This document shows, in pieces, positions 19,761 through 29,481 of a stretch of 64,000 nucleotides of DNA (position 1 is its first letter; every line of letters begins with the position of its first letter). Below the pieces are notes generated by a model. That model made no database searches. It saw nothing but the letters and a program-made list of their open reading frames with translations, and was not told the DNA's origin. The translations under genes and the position numbers were made by a program. The stretch is taken from the NCBI RefSeq assembly GCF_018221465.1, contig NZ_JAAIKR010000001.1, positions 124,001 through 188,000 on the forward strand, written 5' to 3'. This DNA comes from Shewanella intestini. Lineage in GTDB: Bacteria > Pseudomonadota > Gammaproteobacteria > Enterobacterales > Shewanellaceae.

Positions 19761-20177
19761 TCAAGCTTGTTGCTGCAAGGTATTAATTAAATCAATAGGC
19801 ATTGGGGCTAATTGACGCTTTTTATTCATACATACCATTTCAATGGTGGCGGTAACAGCTGGCTTGCTGGCATTTGGACGCCAAATTTCTTGTTTCCAAA
19901 CTGTACGATATTTACTTTCAAAATAGAATTGAGTTCGTACATCGATAATATCAGCGAACTCCACACCGTCATGACAGAGCATATCAGTACGATAAACCGC
20001 AAAGCCAAGCTGTTGATGCTGCCACAGCTGATTAAGCACATTAGCACCAATGACATGTTCTCTTGCGCGTTCAAAATACTTTAAAAAGTTAGGATGATAA
20101 ACCACGCCTGAAAAGTCGGTGTCTTCATAATAAATTTGCACTGGGAAATGAAATGTTTTGCTAAGTGTTGCAGTCAT
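19761..20177 (-). CDS. Acyl-CoA thioesterase, YbgC/4HBT family
   Basis: A 138-residue hot-dog-fold thioesterase. The catalytic segment YYEDTDFSGVVYHPNFLKYFE contains the active-site aspartate and the Tyr/His of the 4-hydroxybenzoyl-CoA thioesterase class. It is not in a tol-pal operon, so it may be a YbgC paralogue; the substrate chain length is unknown. The ATG at 20177 is the first methionine. It stands alone on the minus strand. Confidence 0.85.
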   Translation of the reverse strand: MTATLSKTFHFPVQIYYEDTDFSGVVYHPNFLKYFERAREHVIGANVLNQLWQHQQLGFAVYRTDMLCHDGVEFADIIDVRTQFYFESKYRTVWKQEIWRPNASKPAVTATIEMVCMNKKRQLAPMPIDLINTLQQQA

Positions 20178-20321
20178 AAAAATGGGTGCTCAAAATAGTA
20201 AATTTACAGCGTTTAATCTAGGTAAGACCTGATTATAGGATAGATATGCTAAGTTACAGATGCAATTGGGATGCTGTAAAATGCACGGTTTAATACAGGT
20301 CAGTTGTTGAGAACATCACGT

Positions 20322-20795
20322 TTAAAAAAGCAATGATGAGTCAATCGCTTGATGCTGGTGGCAGCTGTCAATTAACGATTTAGCCGTTAAATCAATGACA
20401 CTCAGCACATGGGTTTCGCAGTGCGTTTTTTGATTAATTTTTTGCATTAATAAATCAAAATCCCCATCGCCTGATAATAATAAAATAGCATCAACATCAG
20501 GTGCTAATTCAAGAATGTCGATAGTGATACCAACGTCCCAGTCACCTTTGGCACTGCCGTCGCTACGCTGTATATATGGTTTTGTTTTAACGTTGAAGCC
20601 CATGTGTTTTAAGGCATCTTGAAATTTAGTTTGGCCGTCATCTTTAGGTGCTATGGCGTAGGCGGTAATACTGCTTATAGTGTATTTTTGTTGTAAGTTT
20701 TTCAGTAACTGGCGGTAATTAAAGCTTTTACCGTAAGCCTGCCTACAGGTGTAGTAGATATTTTGTACATCAACAAAAACAGCAAGTGTATTCAT
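20322..20795 (-). CDS. NYN/PIN-like (LabA-type) putative nuclease
   Basis: 157 residues, a single NYN domain. Acidic active-site candidates are visible at AVFVDVQNIYY at the start and ILLLSGDGDFDLLMQKI near residue 110, the typical NYN metal-binding pattern. Members are predicted RNases. The frame runs upstream to 20840, but MNTLAVFVDV at 20795 is chosen because AGGA sits at good spacing before it and the domain begins immediately. The substrate is unknown. Confidence 0.8.
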   Translation of the reverse strand: MNTLAVFVDVQNIYYTCRQAYGKSFNYRQLLKNLQQKYTISSITAYAIAPKDDGQTKFQDALKHMGFNVKTKPYIQRSDGSAKGDWDVGITIDILELAPDVDAILLLSGDGDFDLLMQKINQKTHCETHVLSVIDLTAKSLIDSCHQHQAIDSSLLF

Positions 20796-20829
20796 GGTTA
20801 ATCCTAAGGACGACACGGTGATTAGAAGC

Positions 20830-20861
20830 AACAAAGCCATGTAATATTACATGGCTTTGTT
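20830..20861 (-). terminator. Perfect 32-bp palindrome, probable terminator
   Basis: AACAAAGCCATGTAAT is followed directly by its exact complement ATTACATGGCTTTGTT. It lies between the exported coiled-coil gene (ends 20883) and the NYN start (20795). The T tract is weak, so termination is inferred from position. Its centre has almost no loop, so it could equally be a cruciform or a protein-binding dyad. Confidence 0.55.
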
Positions 20862-20882
20862 CATTTAAGCAGTGGCTAAAGC

Positions 20883-22103
20883 TCAATTTGTAGCGGGTTT
20901 ATGGCTAAATTGAACTTGCTGCTTTTTGGTCTCAGGTTTTACACCCATAAAGTATTCATAACCACTGTTATTTTTTGTTTTATTGACAGCTTGAGTGGTT
21001 TTTGTTGAGGTTTGGTCTGAAAACAACGTGTACTTTGCTTTAGGCTTTATTGCTGTTGAACTGCTGGTTTTGTTGGTGTTTTTTGTCGTTTCAGGCAATA
21101 ACTCAACGCTGTTTTTTGAGGCGACAGGAACATTAAAGTTATAGTTAAATACACCATTACCCTCAATCGTTTCTACACTTGACTTATCTTTTGATTGATA
21201 AGAGGCCAAAATACCATGTTTGCCTAATGGGATTTCGTGGAATAACTTTTTCCCCGTGCCAATTTTAGTGCCGTTAATATACCAGTCTGCGGCAACATTA
21301 CTGACTAAAGTGATCATGGCTGATTTTAACCCCAGCTTTTCAGCCAATATAGCATCGATTTTTTTGTTATATGACGGCTTGAAATTCATCGCCACCTTAT
21401 AGTGTAAATTACCGTGCATGTTCATGCTGGCATCCACAACCTCGTAAGACAATAAAACTGATTTATTGTTTAAAAAAGGGGAATCATTGCGAGTGTTGGT
21501 CAAAATAAAGTTTTTTGATTCTTTTAAACAATCGCTGATAGACTGATATTTAGAACACTCAGTTGAACCATCAATTGTAATGGGTAATTGACTTGATGGT
21601 TTTGACAGGTCGGCAATTAAGCGGTCGGTGATACTGGTTTTAAGTTTAAATAGCTTTTGACTTTTATCGGCCCGCTGTTGGTTAATCGCATCATATTCTG
21701 AGTGAATATCCATGATCTCCTTTTTTAAGGCCGCTGTTTCTGTCTGTGAGCGCTTCTCAAGCGAATCAATGTTTTTTACCACGGTTTCAACTTGGTGATA
21801 AAAAGGTGCCATTGTTGATTGCGATAGAATTTTTGCCTGTAACTGGCTTAGCAAGCTTTGGTAATGGTCTTTTTCAGAGGCAATAGAATCTTGCAACTCT
21901 TCAATATCATAAGCTTTTTTGTTATGGCGAGAGAACTTATCGTTAACCGCAATGAGCATCGGGTCTATGTCATATTGGCTTTCTATCTCACTTAGGGTGT
22001 TTTCTTCTGAACTAGTGATCACTTCTAGTGCAGCAAATGAGTTACTTGCATATAAGCACAATAAGGCGAGGGGGATTAAACCGTATCTCACTGATTTCTC
22101 CAT
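20883..22103 (-). CDS. Exported coiled-coil protein with PEGA-like domain
   Basis: I do not recognise this 406-residue protein. It has a signal peptide (1-24, ending SNSFA), a heptad-rich coiled-coil-like region at about 65-165, Cys183 and Cys192 that could form a disulfide, a PEGA-like beta segment at about 264-318 (ADWYINGTKIGTGKK, then IPLGKHGILA), and a Ser/Thr/Lys-rich disordered tail. It is periplasmic or envelope-associated by inference. It stands alone on the minus strand with the palindrome at 20830 downstream. Confidence 0.7.
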   Translation of the reverse strand: MEKSVRYGLIPLALLCLYASNSFAALEVITSSEENTLSEIESQYDIDPMLIAVNDKFSRHNKKAYDIEELQDSIASEKDHYQSLLSQLQAKILSQSTMAPFYHQVETVVKNIDSLEKRSQTETAALKKEIMDIHSEYDAINQQRADKSQKLFKLKTSITDRLIADLSKPSSQLPITIDGSTECSKYQSISDCLKESKNFILTNTRNDSPFLNNKSVLLSYEVVDASMNMHGNLHYKVAMNFKPSYNKKIDAILAEKLGLKSAMITLVSNVAADWYINGTKIGTGKKLFHEIPLGKHGILASYQSKDKSSVETIEGNGVFNYNFNVPVASKNSVELLPETTKNTNKTSSSTAIKPKAKYTLFSDQTSTKTTQAVNKTKNNSGYEYFMGVKPETKKQQVQFSHKPATN

Positions 22104-22463
22104 TGAATTTCTTTGCAGGTTGGAACCGTTACCGCTTAACTTGTGGGCTGAAATTACACAGTTAAGGGTATATTAATCCATCAAAAGCGCATGATACTTA
22201 AGTTGTTTTGGCTTTACAAACAGATTGTATAAAATAAGGGCAATTAAATAACAAATTATTGACGCAGGTCGAGAAAATAATTTGACGCTAAAGTGGTTGT
22301 TATTTAAGCGATTAAAATATTTGTTTATTTAATTAACTACAATCAATGTGGTTGTTATATGGGGTGTTTTGTTGGTTTAATAACCGATAGGTGATATTTA
22401 ATGTTATAAGTGTGTATAAATAATAAAGAGGCCGTAGTGGCCTCTTTATTATTTTAATTAATG
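22104..22463. other. Intergenic region, no gene seen
   Basis: 360 bp between ettA and the exported protein, AT-rich. It holds the ettA terminator and presumably the promoter of the exported-protein gene. An 11-bp direct repeat GTGGTTGTTAT occurs at 22293-22303 and 22348-22358. No coding or RNA gene is supported. Confidence 0.4.
22421..22451 (-). terminator. Terminator after ettA
   Basis: AATAAAGAGGCC and GGCCTCTTTATT form a perfect 12-bp stem, directly after the ettA stop on the minus strand. Confidence 0.9.
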
Positions 22464-24131
22464 CTATTTAATCATGCGCTTATATTTTAATCGATGTGGC
22501 TCTACAACATCTGAACCATAAGTTTGTTTCATCCATGTAGAGTATTCAGTGTAGTTACCTTCATAGAAGTTCACTTTACCTTCATCACGATAATCAAGGA
22601 TATGGGTTGCGATACGGTCGAGGAACCAACGGTCATGGGAAATAACCATTGCACAACCTGGGAACTCAAGTAGCGCTTCTTCTAATGCTCGTAAGGTTTC
22701 TACGTCTAAATCATTGGTAGGTTCATCGAGTAATAATACGTTACCACCCGCTTGTAATAATTTTGCTAGATGGACACGGTTACGTTCACCACCTGATAGC
22801 GAACCAATGATTTTTTGTTGATCGCCGCCGCGGAAGTTAAAACGACCAACGTAAGCGCGACTTGGAATTTCAGTGTTGTTGATACGCATAATATCTTGGC
22901 CATCTGAAATCTCTTGCCAAACTGTTTTACTATCGTCCATTTCGTCACGGAATTGGTCAACTGAAGCTATTTTGACTGACTCGCCGACTTCAATAGAGCC
23001 TGAATCGGGTTGCTCATCACCACTGATCATTTTAAATAGGGTGGATTTACCCGCGCCGTTGGCACCAATAATACCGACAATTGCACCTTTAGGGACAGTA
23101 AACGATAAGTCTTCAATTAATACGCGGTCGCCATAGGATTTAGTGAGGTTGTTGACCTCAATCACTTTGTCACCTAAGCGTGGCCCCGGTGGAATGAAGA
23201 GCTCATTAGTTTCATTGCGTTTTTGATAATCATTGGTGTTTAGCTCTTCAAAGCGAGCCATTCGAGCTTTGCCTTTTGACTGGCGGCCTTTACTGCCTTG
23301 TCTTACCCATTCTAATTCTTTAGCGATGGTTTTTTGTTTGGCGCTTTCTGTGGCGGCTTCTTGTTTTAGGCGGTTATCTTTTTGTTCTAACCAAGAAGAG
23401 TAGTTTCCTTCCCATGGGATACCTTCACCACGGTCCAGTTCAAGAATCCAACCTGCAGCGTTATCAAGAAAATAACGGTCATGGGTAATTGCAACCACTG
23501 TGCCGCTATATTCTTGTAAGAAATGTTCAAGCCATGCAACTGATTCAGCATCTAAATGGTTGGTTGGTTCATCTAGAAGCAGCATTTCAGGTTTTTCGAG
23601 CAATAAACGACATAATGCGACTCGGCGGCGTTCACCACCTGATAGTACAGCAATTTTTTCGTCCCAATCGGGTAAGCGCAATGCGTTTGCAGCTCTATCT
23701 AAGACGGTTTCTAAGTTATGGGCATCAGTGGCTTGGATAATCGCTTCTAATTCACCTTGCTCTTTTGCTAATGCATCAAAGTCAGCGTCAGGTTCAGCAT
23801 ATAACATGTACACTTCATCTAAGCGCGTTAAGGCATTTTTGGCTTCGCTAACGGCTTCTTCAATGGCTTGACGGACAGTTTGAGACTCATCTAGTTTGGG
23901 TTCTTGTGGTAAATAACCAATTTTAAGCCCCGGCATTGGGCGTGCTTCACCTTCGATTTCGGTGTCTAAACCTGCCATAATTTTAAGTAGGGTTGATTTA
24001 CCCGAACCATTTAGTCCTAACACCCCAATTTTTGCACCAGGAAAAAAGCTTAATGAAATGTCTTTGAGGATTTGCTTTTTCGGCGGAACAATTTTTCCAA
24101 CTCTAAGCATGCTATAAACGAATTGCGCCAT
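22464..24131 (-). CDS. ettA: Energy-dependent translational throttle protein EttA
   Basis: An ABC-F ATPase with no membrane domain that binds the ribosomal E site and gates elongation according to ATP/ADP. It has two ABC cassettes with Walker A motifs GLNGSGKSTLL and GANGAGKSTLF, signatures LSGGERRRVALCRLLL and LSGGERNRVHLAKLL, and the arm region between them. The frame extends to 24152, but MAQFVYSM at 24131 matches the family N-terminus and gives 555 residues, the E. coli length. It is divergent from glyA. Confidence 0.97.
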   Translation of the reverse strand: MAQFVYSMLRVGKIVPPKKQILKDISLSFFPGAKIGVLGLNGSGKSTLLKIMAGLDTEIEGEARPMPGLKIGYLPQEPKLDESQTVRQAIEEAVSEAKNALTRLDEVYMLYAEPDADFDALAKEQGELEAIIQATDAHNLETVLDRAANALRLPDWDEKIAVLSGGERRRVALCRLLLEKPEMLLLDEPTNHLDAESVAWLEHFLQEYSGTVVAITHDRYFLDNAAGWILELDRGEGIPWEGNYSSWLEQKDNRLKQEAATESAKQKTIAKELEWVRQGSKGRQSKGKARMARFEELNTNDYQKRNETNELFIPPGPRLGDKVIEVNNLTKSYGDRVLIEDLSFTVPKGAIVGIIGANGAGKSTLFKMISGDEQPDSGSIEVGESVKIASVDQFRDEMDDSKTVWQEISDGQDIMRINNTEIPSRAYVGRFNFRGGDQQKIIGSLSGGERNRVHLAKLLQAGGNVLLLDEPTNDLDVETLRALEEALLEFPGCAMVISHDRWFLDRIATHILDYRDEGKVNFYEGNYTEYSTWMKQTYGSDVVEPHRLKYKRMIK

Positions 24132-24249
24132 AAGATCTGATCTTCCTTTCAATTATGATGGCCTAATTTTACGCGAACAGTGGCTTAACTCAACTATTAA
24201 CCTGAGCAAATGTGGTAAATCATGGGAATTTATCGCGGTGTAATTATGG

Positions 24250-24295
24250 TGTGTTCTTGTAGTAATAACATGAATCGTTTTGTAATAAGAACACA
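24250..24295. repeat. Inverted repeat between ettA and glyA
   Basis: TGTGTTCTT (24250-24258) and AAGAACACA (24287-24295) are exact complements 28 bp apart. They lie in the divergent promoter region, about 90 bp before glyA. They could be paired regulator half-sites or a hairpin. They do not match the PurR or MetR consensus. Confidence 0.4.
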
Positions 24296-24386
24296 GTGAA
24301 TTTCATGTTAATTAAACTGTAAATCAATAGCTTTGGGTAGTAGAATTACGCGCTACCTTACTATAAGAACCTGTGTTGGAGTCACT

Positions 24387-25640
24387 ATGCTGAACAAAGC
24401 GATGAACATTGCCGATTACGATCCCCAGTTACTCAAAGCTATTGAAGACGAGACTTGTCGCCAAGAAGAACATATCGAGTTAATTGCGTCTGAAAACTAT
24501 ACCAGTCCACGCGTGATGGAAGCACAAGGCTCACAACTGACCAATAAATATGCTGAAGGTTATCCTGGTAAGCGCTATTACGGCGGTTGTGAATATGTCG
24601 ACACAGTTGAAACACTTGCTATTGAGCGTGTTAAAACCTTATTTGGTGCAACTTATGCAAACGTTCAGCCTCACTCAGGTTCGCAAGCAAATAGTGCGGT
24701 ATTTATGGCGTTGCTTCAACCAGGTGATACTGTTTTAGGTATGAACTTGGCTCATGGCGGCCATTTAACACACGGTTCTCCAGTTAACTTCTCTGGTAAG
24801 TTATACAACATCATTCCTTACGGCATTGATGAGTCAGGTAAAATTGATTATGACGAAATGGAGCGTTTAGCTGTAGAGCATAAGCCTAAAATGATGATTG
24901 GTGGTTTTTCTGCGTACTCAGGTATTGTTGACTGGGCTAGAATGCGTGAAATTGCTGATAAAATTGGGGCTTACTTCTTTGTTGATATGGCGCATGTTGC
25001 AGGCCTTATTGCTGCTGGTGTTTACCCATCACCTGTGCCGCATGCACATGTTGTTACGTCGACAACCCATAAAACTCTTGCAGGCCCTCGTGGCGGTATT
25101 ATCATTTCAGCAGCAGACGATGAAGCTCTGTATAAAAAGCTTAATTCAGCAGTATTCCCAGGTGGCCAAGGTGGCCCTCTAATGCACGTGATTGCGGGTA
25201 AAGCCGTGGCATTTAAAGAAGCATTAGAGCCAGAATTTAAAGTGTATCAACAACAAGTTGTTGTTAATGCAAAAGCGATGGTGAAAGTATTTTTAGAGCG
25301 TGGTTATAAAATTGTGTCTGGCGGTACAGAAAACCACTTAATGTTAGTTGACCTTATCGGCCGCGATTTAACGGGTAAAGAGGCTGACGCAGCACTTGGT
25401 AGTGCTAACATTACAGTCAATAAAAACTCTGTACCAAATGATCCTCGTTCGCCTTTTGTGACTTCAGGAATTCGAATTGGCTCGCCAGCAATCACGCGTC
25501 GCGGCTTTAAAGAAGCGGAGTGTGAGTTATTAACATCTTGGATTTGTGACATTCTAGATGACGCTGAAAATCAACAAGTGATTGACCGCGTTAAAACGGA
25601 CGTGCTTGCGCTTTGTGCTAAGTTCCCAGTTTATGCATAA
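24387..25640 (+). CDS. glyA: Serine hydroxymethyltransferase
   Basis: PLP enzyme converting serine and tetrahydrofolate to glycine and 5,10-methylene-THF, the main cellular one-carbon source. [35 protein letters not shown], and the PLP-lysine segment [13 protein letters not shown] are all canonical. The frame opens at 24333, but ATG at 24387 has GGAG just upstream and gives 417 residues, exactly the E. coli length. SerB elsewhere in this window supplies its substrate. It ends with a strong terminator. Confidence 0.98.
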   Translation: MLNKAMNIADYDPQLLKAIEDETCRQEEHIELIASENYTSPRVMEAQGSQLTNKYAEGYPGKRYYGGCEYVDTVETLAIERVKTLFGATYANVQPHSGSQANSAVFMALLQPGDTVLGMNLAHGGHLTHGSPVNFSGKLYNIIPYGIDESGKIDYDEMERLAVEHKPKMMIGGFSAYSGIVDWARMREIADKIGAYFFVDMAHVAGLIAAGVYPSPVPHAHVVTSTTHKTLAGPRGGIIISAADDEALYKKLNSAVFPGGQGGPLMHVIAGKAVAFKEALEPEFKVYQQQVVVNAKAMVKVFLERGYKIVSGGTENHLMLVDLIGRDLTGKEADAALGSANITVNKNSVPNDPRSPFVTSGIRIGSPAITRRGFKEAECELLTSWICDILDDAENQQVIDRVKTDVLALCAKFPVYA

Positions 25641-25705
25641 CATGTGTTAGCAATAGGTTTTTGGCTCTATGGGTTAACCTATTCTAATAAATGAGATAAA
25701 CTTTA

Positions 25706-25737
25706 ATGGCCGCTAATAATAGCGGCCATTTGTTTTT
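25706..25737 (+). terminator. Terminator after glyA
   Basis: ATGGCCGCT-AATAAT-AGCGGCCAT followed by TTGTTTTT, a 9-bp GC-rich stem, 11 bp before nrdR. Confidence 0.9.
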
Positions 25738-25748
25738 GCGGAGGCACA

Positions 25749-26198
25749 ATGCATTGCCCTTTTTGTAGCGCGACCGATACCAAAGTAATTGATTCTCGAC
25801 TTGTCGCAGATGGACACCAAGTTCGTCGCCGTCGTGAATGTATGGAGTGTCATGAACGTTTTACCACATTTGAAGGTGCAGAATTAGTGATGCCTCGAGT
25901 GATAAAACAAGATGGAACTCGTCAACCGTTTGATGAAGAAAAACTACGCGGTGGCATGCTCAGAGCGGTAGAAAAACGACCCGTTTCAATGGATGAAATT
26001 GAACAAGCTTTAAGTAAAATCAAATCGTTATTACGGGCTACTGGCGAACGAGAAGTGAAATCAGAAATGATTGGCAACTTTATGATGGAGCAACTGATGG
26101 CGATGGATAAAGTGGCTTATATTCGTTTTGCTTCTGTCTACCGCGCATTTGAAGATGTGTCGCAATTTGGTGAAGCTATTGCTAAGTTACAAAAATAA
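25749..26198 (+). CDS. nrdR: Transcriptional repressor NrdR
   Basis: Zinc-ribbon/ATP-cone repressor of ribonucleotide reductase genes. Zinc ligands Cys3, Cys6, Cys31 and Cys34 and the RRRREC strand are visible, with the ATP-cone from about residue 49 ([19 protein letters not shown]). 149 residues is standard. GGAGG sits 6 bp before the ATG. It leads into the rib genes, as in most gammaproteobacteria. Confidence 0.97.
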   Translation: MHCPFCSATDTKVIDSRLVADGHQVRRRRECMECHERFTTFEGAELVMPRVIKQDGTRQPFDEEKLRGGMLRAVEKRPVSMDEIEQALSKIKSLLRATGEREVKSEMIGNFMMEQLMAMDKVAYIRFASVYRAFEDVSQFGEAIAKLQK

Positions 26199-26268
26199 TC
26201 TAAGTCGCTTCATTATTTAAATTGTTAGGCTAGGTTTGTTAAGCGCCTAACTTATGCTGGGAATATCC

Positions 26269-27414
26269 ATGTCAAATTGGTCTAAATTTGATTCACAAAT
26301 GATGACGCTTGCACTGCAACTAGCTGAGCGTGGGCGTTATACCACCAGACCTAATCCTTGTGTTGGCTGTGTCATTACTCTTGGGAAAACAATATTATCT
26401 CAGGGATATCATCGAGTAGCAGGACAAGGGCATGCTGAAGCGAATGCCTTAAAGGATCTCGCTGAGCGTGGAATTAGTGCTAAAGGTGCGACGGCTTATG
26501 TCACACTAGAACCTTGTAGTCATTATGGCCGCACGCCACCTTGCGCAGAAGGTTTAATTAATGCCAATGTTTCCCGTGTAGTAGTTGCTGTACTCGACCC
26601 TAATCCTCAAGTGGCAGGTAGAGGCATTAATATGCTGCGACATGCTGGCATTGAGGTAGATGTTGGCTTGTATGAGCAACAAGCTTATAAAATTAATCGC
26701 GGTTTTATGAAGCGAATGAAACAAGGTTTACCTTGGGTTACGCTGAAAGTGGCCGCTAGTTTAGATGGCAAAACAGCATTGGCAAATGGTGTTTCAAAAT
26801 GGATTACCACTCCCCAAGCTCGTCAAGACGTGCAGCGCTTACGGGCACAAAGTTGTGCACTTATTACTGGCGTGAATACGGTTGAAATGGATGACCCAAG
26901 TTTAAATGTGCGTTACTCACAGCTTGGTTCGTTACAACAAGCCTTGACTGAGAAAGAGGTGCATCAACCTTTGCGCGTCGTGTTAGATACGCACGCGAAA
27001 CTTACACCTAATTTTCAAATTTTTGCGGTTCAAAGCCCAATACTATTAGTCAGTCATACGCCATATTCCGATGTGATAAAAGCCCAAATGCCAGCGCATG
27101 TTTCATATTTCACAACGGATTTGAATGATAGCGGACGCATTAACCTCAATGCTGTTTTGATACATTTAGGTCAGCAGTGTAATAGTGTGTTAGTTGAAGC
27201 GGGGGCAACGCTTTGCGGCAGTGTGTTAGAACAAGGGTTAGCTGATGAGCTTATCCTGTATCAAGCACCTAAGATACTGGGCAGCGAAGCGCGAAATATG
27301 CTTAAATTACCTGATTACTCAATCATGGATTCATTGCCTAATAGCCAGTTAGTCGATGAGCGAAAAGTCGGTAAAGATACGCGTTACACCATACACATTG
27401 CAGCGACTCAATAA
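26269..27414 (+). CDS. ribD: Bifunctional pyrimidine deaminase/reductase RibD
   Basis: Second and third steps of riboflavin synthesis. The N-terminal deaminase has the zinc motif HAEANAL and PCSHYGRTPPC; the C-terminal half is the reductase (TLKVAASLDGKTAL, ITTPQARQDVQRLRA). An ATG at 26254 adds five residues. ATG at 26269 is preferred because GGGA precedes it and family N-termini are short; that gives 381 residues. It lies between nrdR and ribE in the rib operon. Confidence 0.95.
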   Translation: MSNWSKFDSQMMTLALQLAERGRYTTRPNPCVGCVITLGKTILSQGYHRVAGQGHAEANALKDLAERGISAKGATAYVTLEPCSHYGRTPPCAEGLINANVSRVVVAVLDPNPQVAGRGINMLRHAGIEVDVGLYEQQAYKINRGFMKRMKQGLPWVTLKVAASLDGKTALANGVSKWITTPQARQDVQRLRAQSCALITGVNTVEMDDPSLNVRYSQLGSLQQALTEKEVHQPLRVVLDTHAKLTPNFQIFAVQSPILLVSHTPYSDVIKAQMPAHVSYFTTDLNDSGRINLNAVLIHLGQQCNSVLVEAGATLCGSVLEQGLADELILYQAPKILGSEARNMLKLPDYSIMDSLPNSQLVDERKVGKDTRYTIHIAATQ

Positions 27415-27456
27415 GCTGCGCCCCGTTTTTTTAGTTAATAAATAAAGTGAGTTGAT

Positions 27457-28113
27457 ATGTTTACAGGGATCATCGAAGCCCTTGGTACATTAACCAAAAT
27501 AGAGCGCCAAAGTGACGATATTCGCTTAACCGTAGACAGCGGTAAGTTAGATTTATCAGATGTAAAGCTCGGCGACAGTATTGCAACTAACGGGGTGTGT
27601 TTAACCGTTGTAGAATGTTTAAGTCATGGTTACGTAGCAGATGTTTCTGCTGAAACGGTTGCTTTAACAGGTTTTGCTGATTACCAAGCAGGTCAAAAAG
27701 TGAATCTTGAAAAAGCCGTTACTGCTAATACCCGTCTTGGCGGTCATATGGTTAGTGGCCATGTTGATGGTGTTGCAACGGTAGATAAGCGAGAAATGCG
27801 CGGGCAAGCCATTGAGTTCTGGCTTACAGCGCCAATAGCACTTGCAAGATACATTGCGCATAAAGGCTCGATTACCATAGATGGCGTAAGCTTAACGGTT
27901 AATGAAGTTAATCAACAACAATTTAGATTAACGATTGTGCCGCATACGGCATCAGAAACGACCTTAACCAGCCTGAAAAATGGCGATAAAGTGAATATAG
28001 AAGTTGATTTGGTCGCCCGATATCTAGAGCGATTAATGGACCCAAGTGCACAAGAGTCGAAACCCAGCGGTGTCACGATGGCGTTACTCGCACAATCGGG
28101 ATTTCTACGATAG
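27457..28113 (+). CDS. ribE: Riboflavin synthase alpha subunit
   Basis: Dismutates two 6,7-dimethyl-8-ribityllumazine molecules to riboflavin. The 218-residue protein has the two lumazine-binding repeats, the first opening MFTGIIEALGTL and the second around GGHMVSGHVDGVATV, with GVSLTVNEV mirroring GVCLTVVEC. It starts 42 bp after ribD. The name ribC is used for the same gene in some bacteria. Confidence 0.96.
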   Translation: MFTGIIEALGTLTKIERQSDDIRLTVDSGKLDLSDVKLGDSIATNGVCLTVVECLSHGYVADVSAETVALTGFADYQAGQKVNLEKAVTANTRLGGHMVSGHVDGVATVDKREMRGQAIEFWLTAPIALARYIAHKGSITIDGVSLTVNEVNQQQFRLTIVPHTASETTLTSLKNGDKVNIEVDLVARYLERLMDPSAQESKPSGVTMALLAQSGFLR

Positions 28114-28255
28114 ATTTACCCTCCCTATACGAACGAAACATGGGGAATAAATATTCTGATTAGCGCGGTTAGACAATGATACGTTAAAGCGTGATAGTTT
28201 TTCGATAACAATAAAAACAACAACCCTCATTAAACGACGAGCAAAAGGCCCCATT

Positions 28256-29359
28256 ATGGCATTACACAGCATAGAAGAAATCATTGAAGATATTCGTCAA
28301 GGTAAAATGGTTATTTTGATGGATGACGAAGATAGGGAAAATGAAGGCGACCTGATTATGGCCGCTGAATGCGTCACACCTGCTGCGATTAATTTTATGG
28401 CGACATATGGCCGTGGCTTAATATGCCAAACCTTGACTCAAGCGCGTTGTAAACAATTAAACTTGCCATTAATGGTGACTAATAATAACGCCCAATTTAC
28501 CACTAACTTCACCGTGTCTATTGAAGCTGCTGAAGGAGTAACAACGGGAATTTCTGCTCACGATAGAGCGATGACAGTACAAGCCGCCGTTGCTAGAGAT
28601 GCCAAACCTGTTGATTTAGTTCAACCAGGGCATATTTTCCCACTAATGGCACAAGAAGGTGGGGTGTTAATCCGCGCCGGCCATACTGAAGCTGGTTGTG
28701 ATTTAGCTCGCCTAGCAGGCTTTGAAGCTTCAGGGGTGATTGTGGAAATTTTAAATGAAGACGGCACGATGGCGCGCTGCCCTGATTTAGAAGTGTTTAG
28801 TCAAAAACATGATATTAAAATGGGCACCATTGCTGATTTAATTGAATACCGTAACAACAAAGAAACCACCGTTGTTCGTGAAGCAAGTTGTAAACTGCCT
28901 ACTCGCTTTGGCGATTTTGAAATGGTGACCTTTCGTGACACCATTGACAACCAATTACATTACGCATTAATCAAAGGTGAAGTTACCACTAATACGCTTG
29001 TGCGTGTACATTTGCAAAATACGTTTAATGATATTTTACACTCAGAGCGAGATCAAAAACGCAGTTGGCCACTGGAAAAAGCTATGGCAAGAATTGCTGA
29101 TGAAGGTGGGGTATTGGTTATATTGGGTAATCAAGAACATACCAGTGAATTATTGGCGAAAGTGAAGTCGTTTGAAGCCGAAGATAATGGCGTGTCACCC
29201 GTAGCTGCGCAATGGCAAGGCACGTCACGCCGAGTCGGTGTTGGTTCACAAATTCTCTCAAGCGTAGGTGTGAGCACCATGCGCTTGTTAAGTTCGCCTA
29301 AACAATACCATTCATTGTCTGGTTTTGGCTTAGATGTCACCGAATACGTTTCAAAATAA
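28256..29359 (+). CDS. ribBX: RibBX: DHBP synthase fused to a degenerate GTP cyclohydrolase II domain
   Basis: The N-terminal ~200 residues are a complete 3,4-dihydroxy-2-butanone 4-phosphate synthase ([37 protein letters not shown]). The remaining ~165 residues have the GTP cyclohydrolase II fold but lack its zinc cysteines: the normal SERCDCG region here reads [10 protein letters not shown]. Only RibB activity is therefore expected. This is the RibBX variant described in Shewanella oneidensis. No FMN riboswitch is visible in the 142 bp upstream. Confidence 0.92.
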   Translation: MALHSIEEIIEDIRQGKMVILMDDEDRENEGDLIMAAECVTPAAINFMATYGRGLICQTLTQARCKQLNLPLMVTNNNAQFTTNFTVSIEAAEGVTTGISAHDRAMTVQAAVARDAKPVDLVQPGHIFPLMAQEGGVLIRAGHTEAGCDLARLAGFEASGVIVEILNEDGTMARCPDLEVFSQKHDIKMGTIADLIEYRNNKETTVVREASCKLPTRFGDFEMVTFRDTIDNQLHYALIKGEVTTNTLVRVHLQNTFNDILHSERDQKRSWPLEKAMARIADEGGVLVILGNQEHTSELLAKVKSFEAEDNGVSPVAAQWQGTSRRVGVGSQILSSVGVSTMRLLSSPKQYHSLSGFGLDVTEYVSK

Positions 29360-29481
29360 TGCTCTAATAAAGACAATTAAACAATTTCATTAATACATTG
29401 CGCTCAACAAGGGTGCCTATGGTATCATACGGCCTCTTTCGCCCAAAGCTGGGTGCTTTTGCTAAATTAGGTAAGATAAGA

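Noticed and set aside
28114-28255. FMN riboswitch before ribBX
   Set aside because: The conserved RFN-element blocks and its five-stem pairing pattern are not visible. The region is also short for an RFN element plus expression platform.
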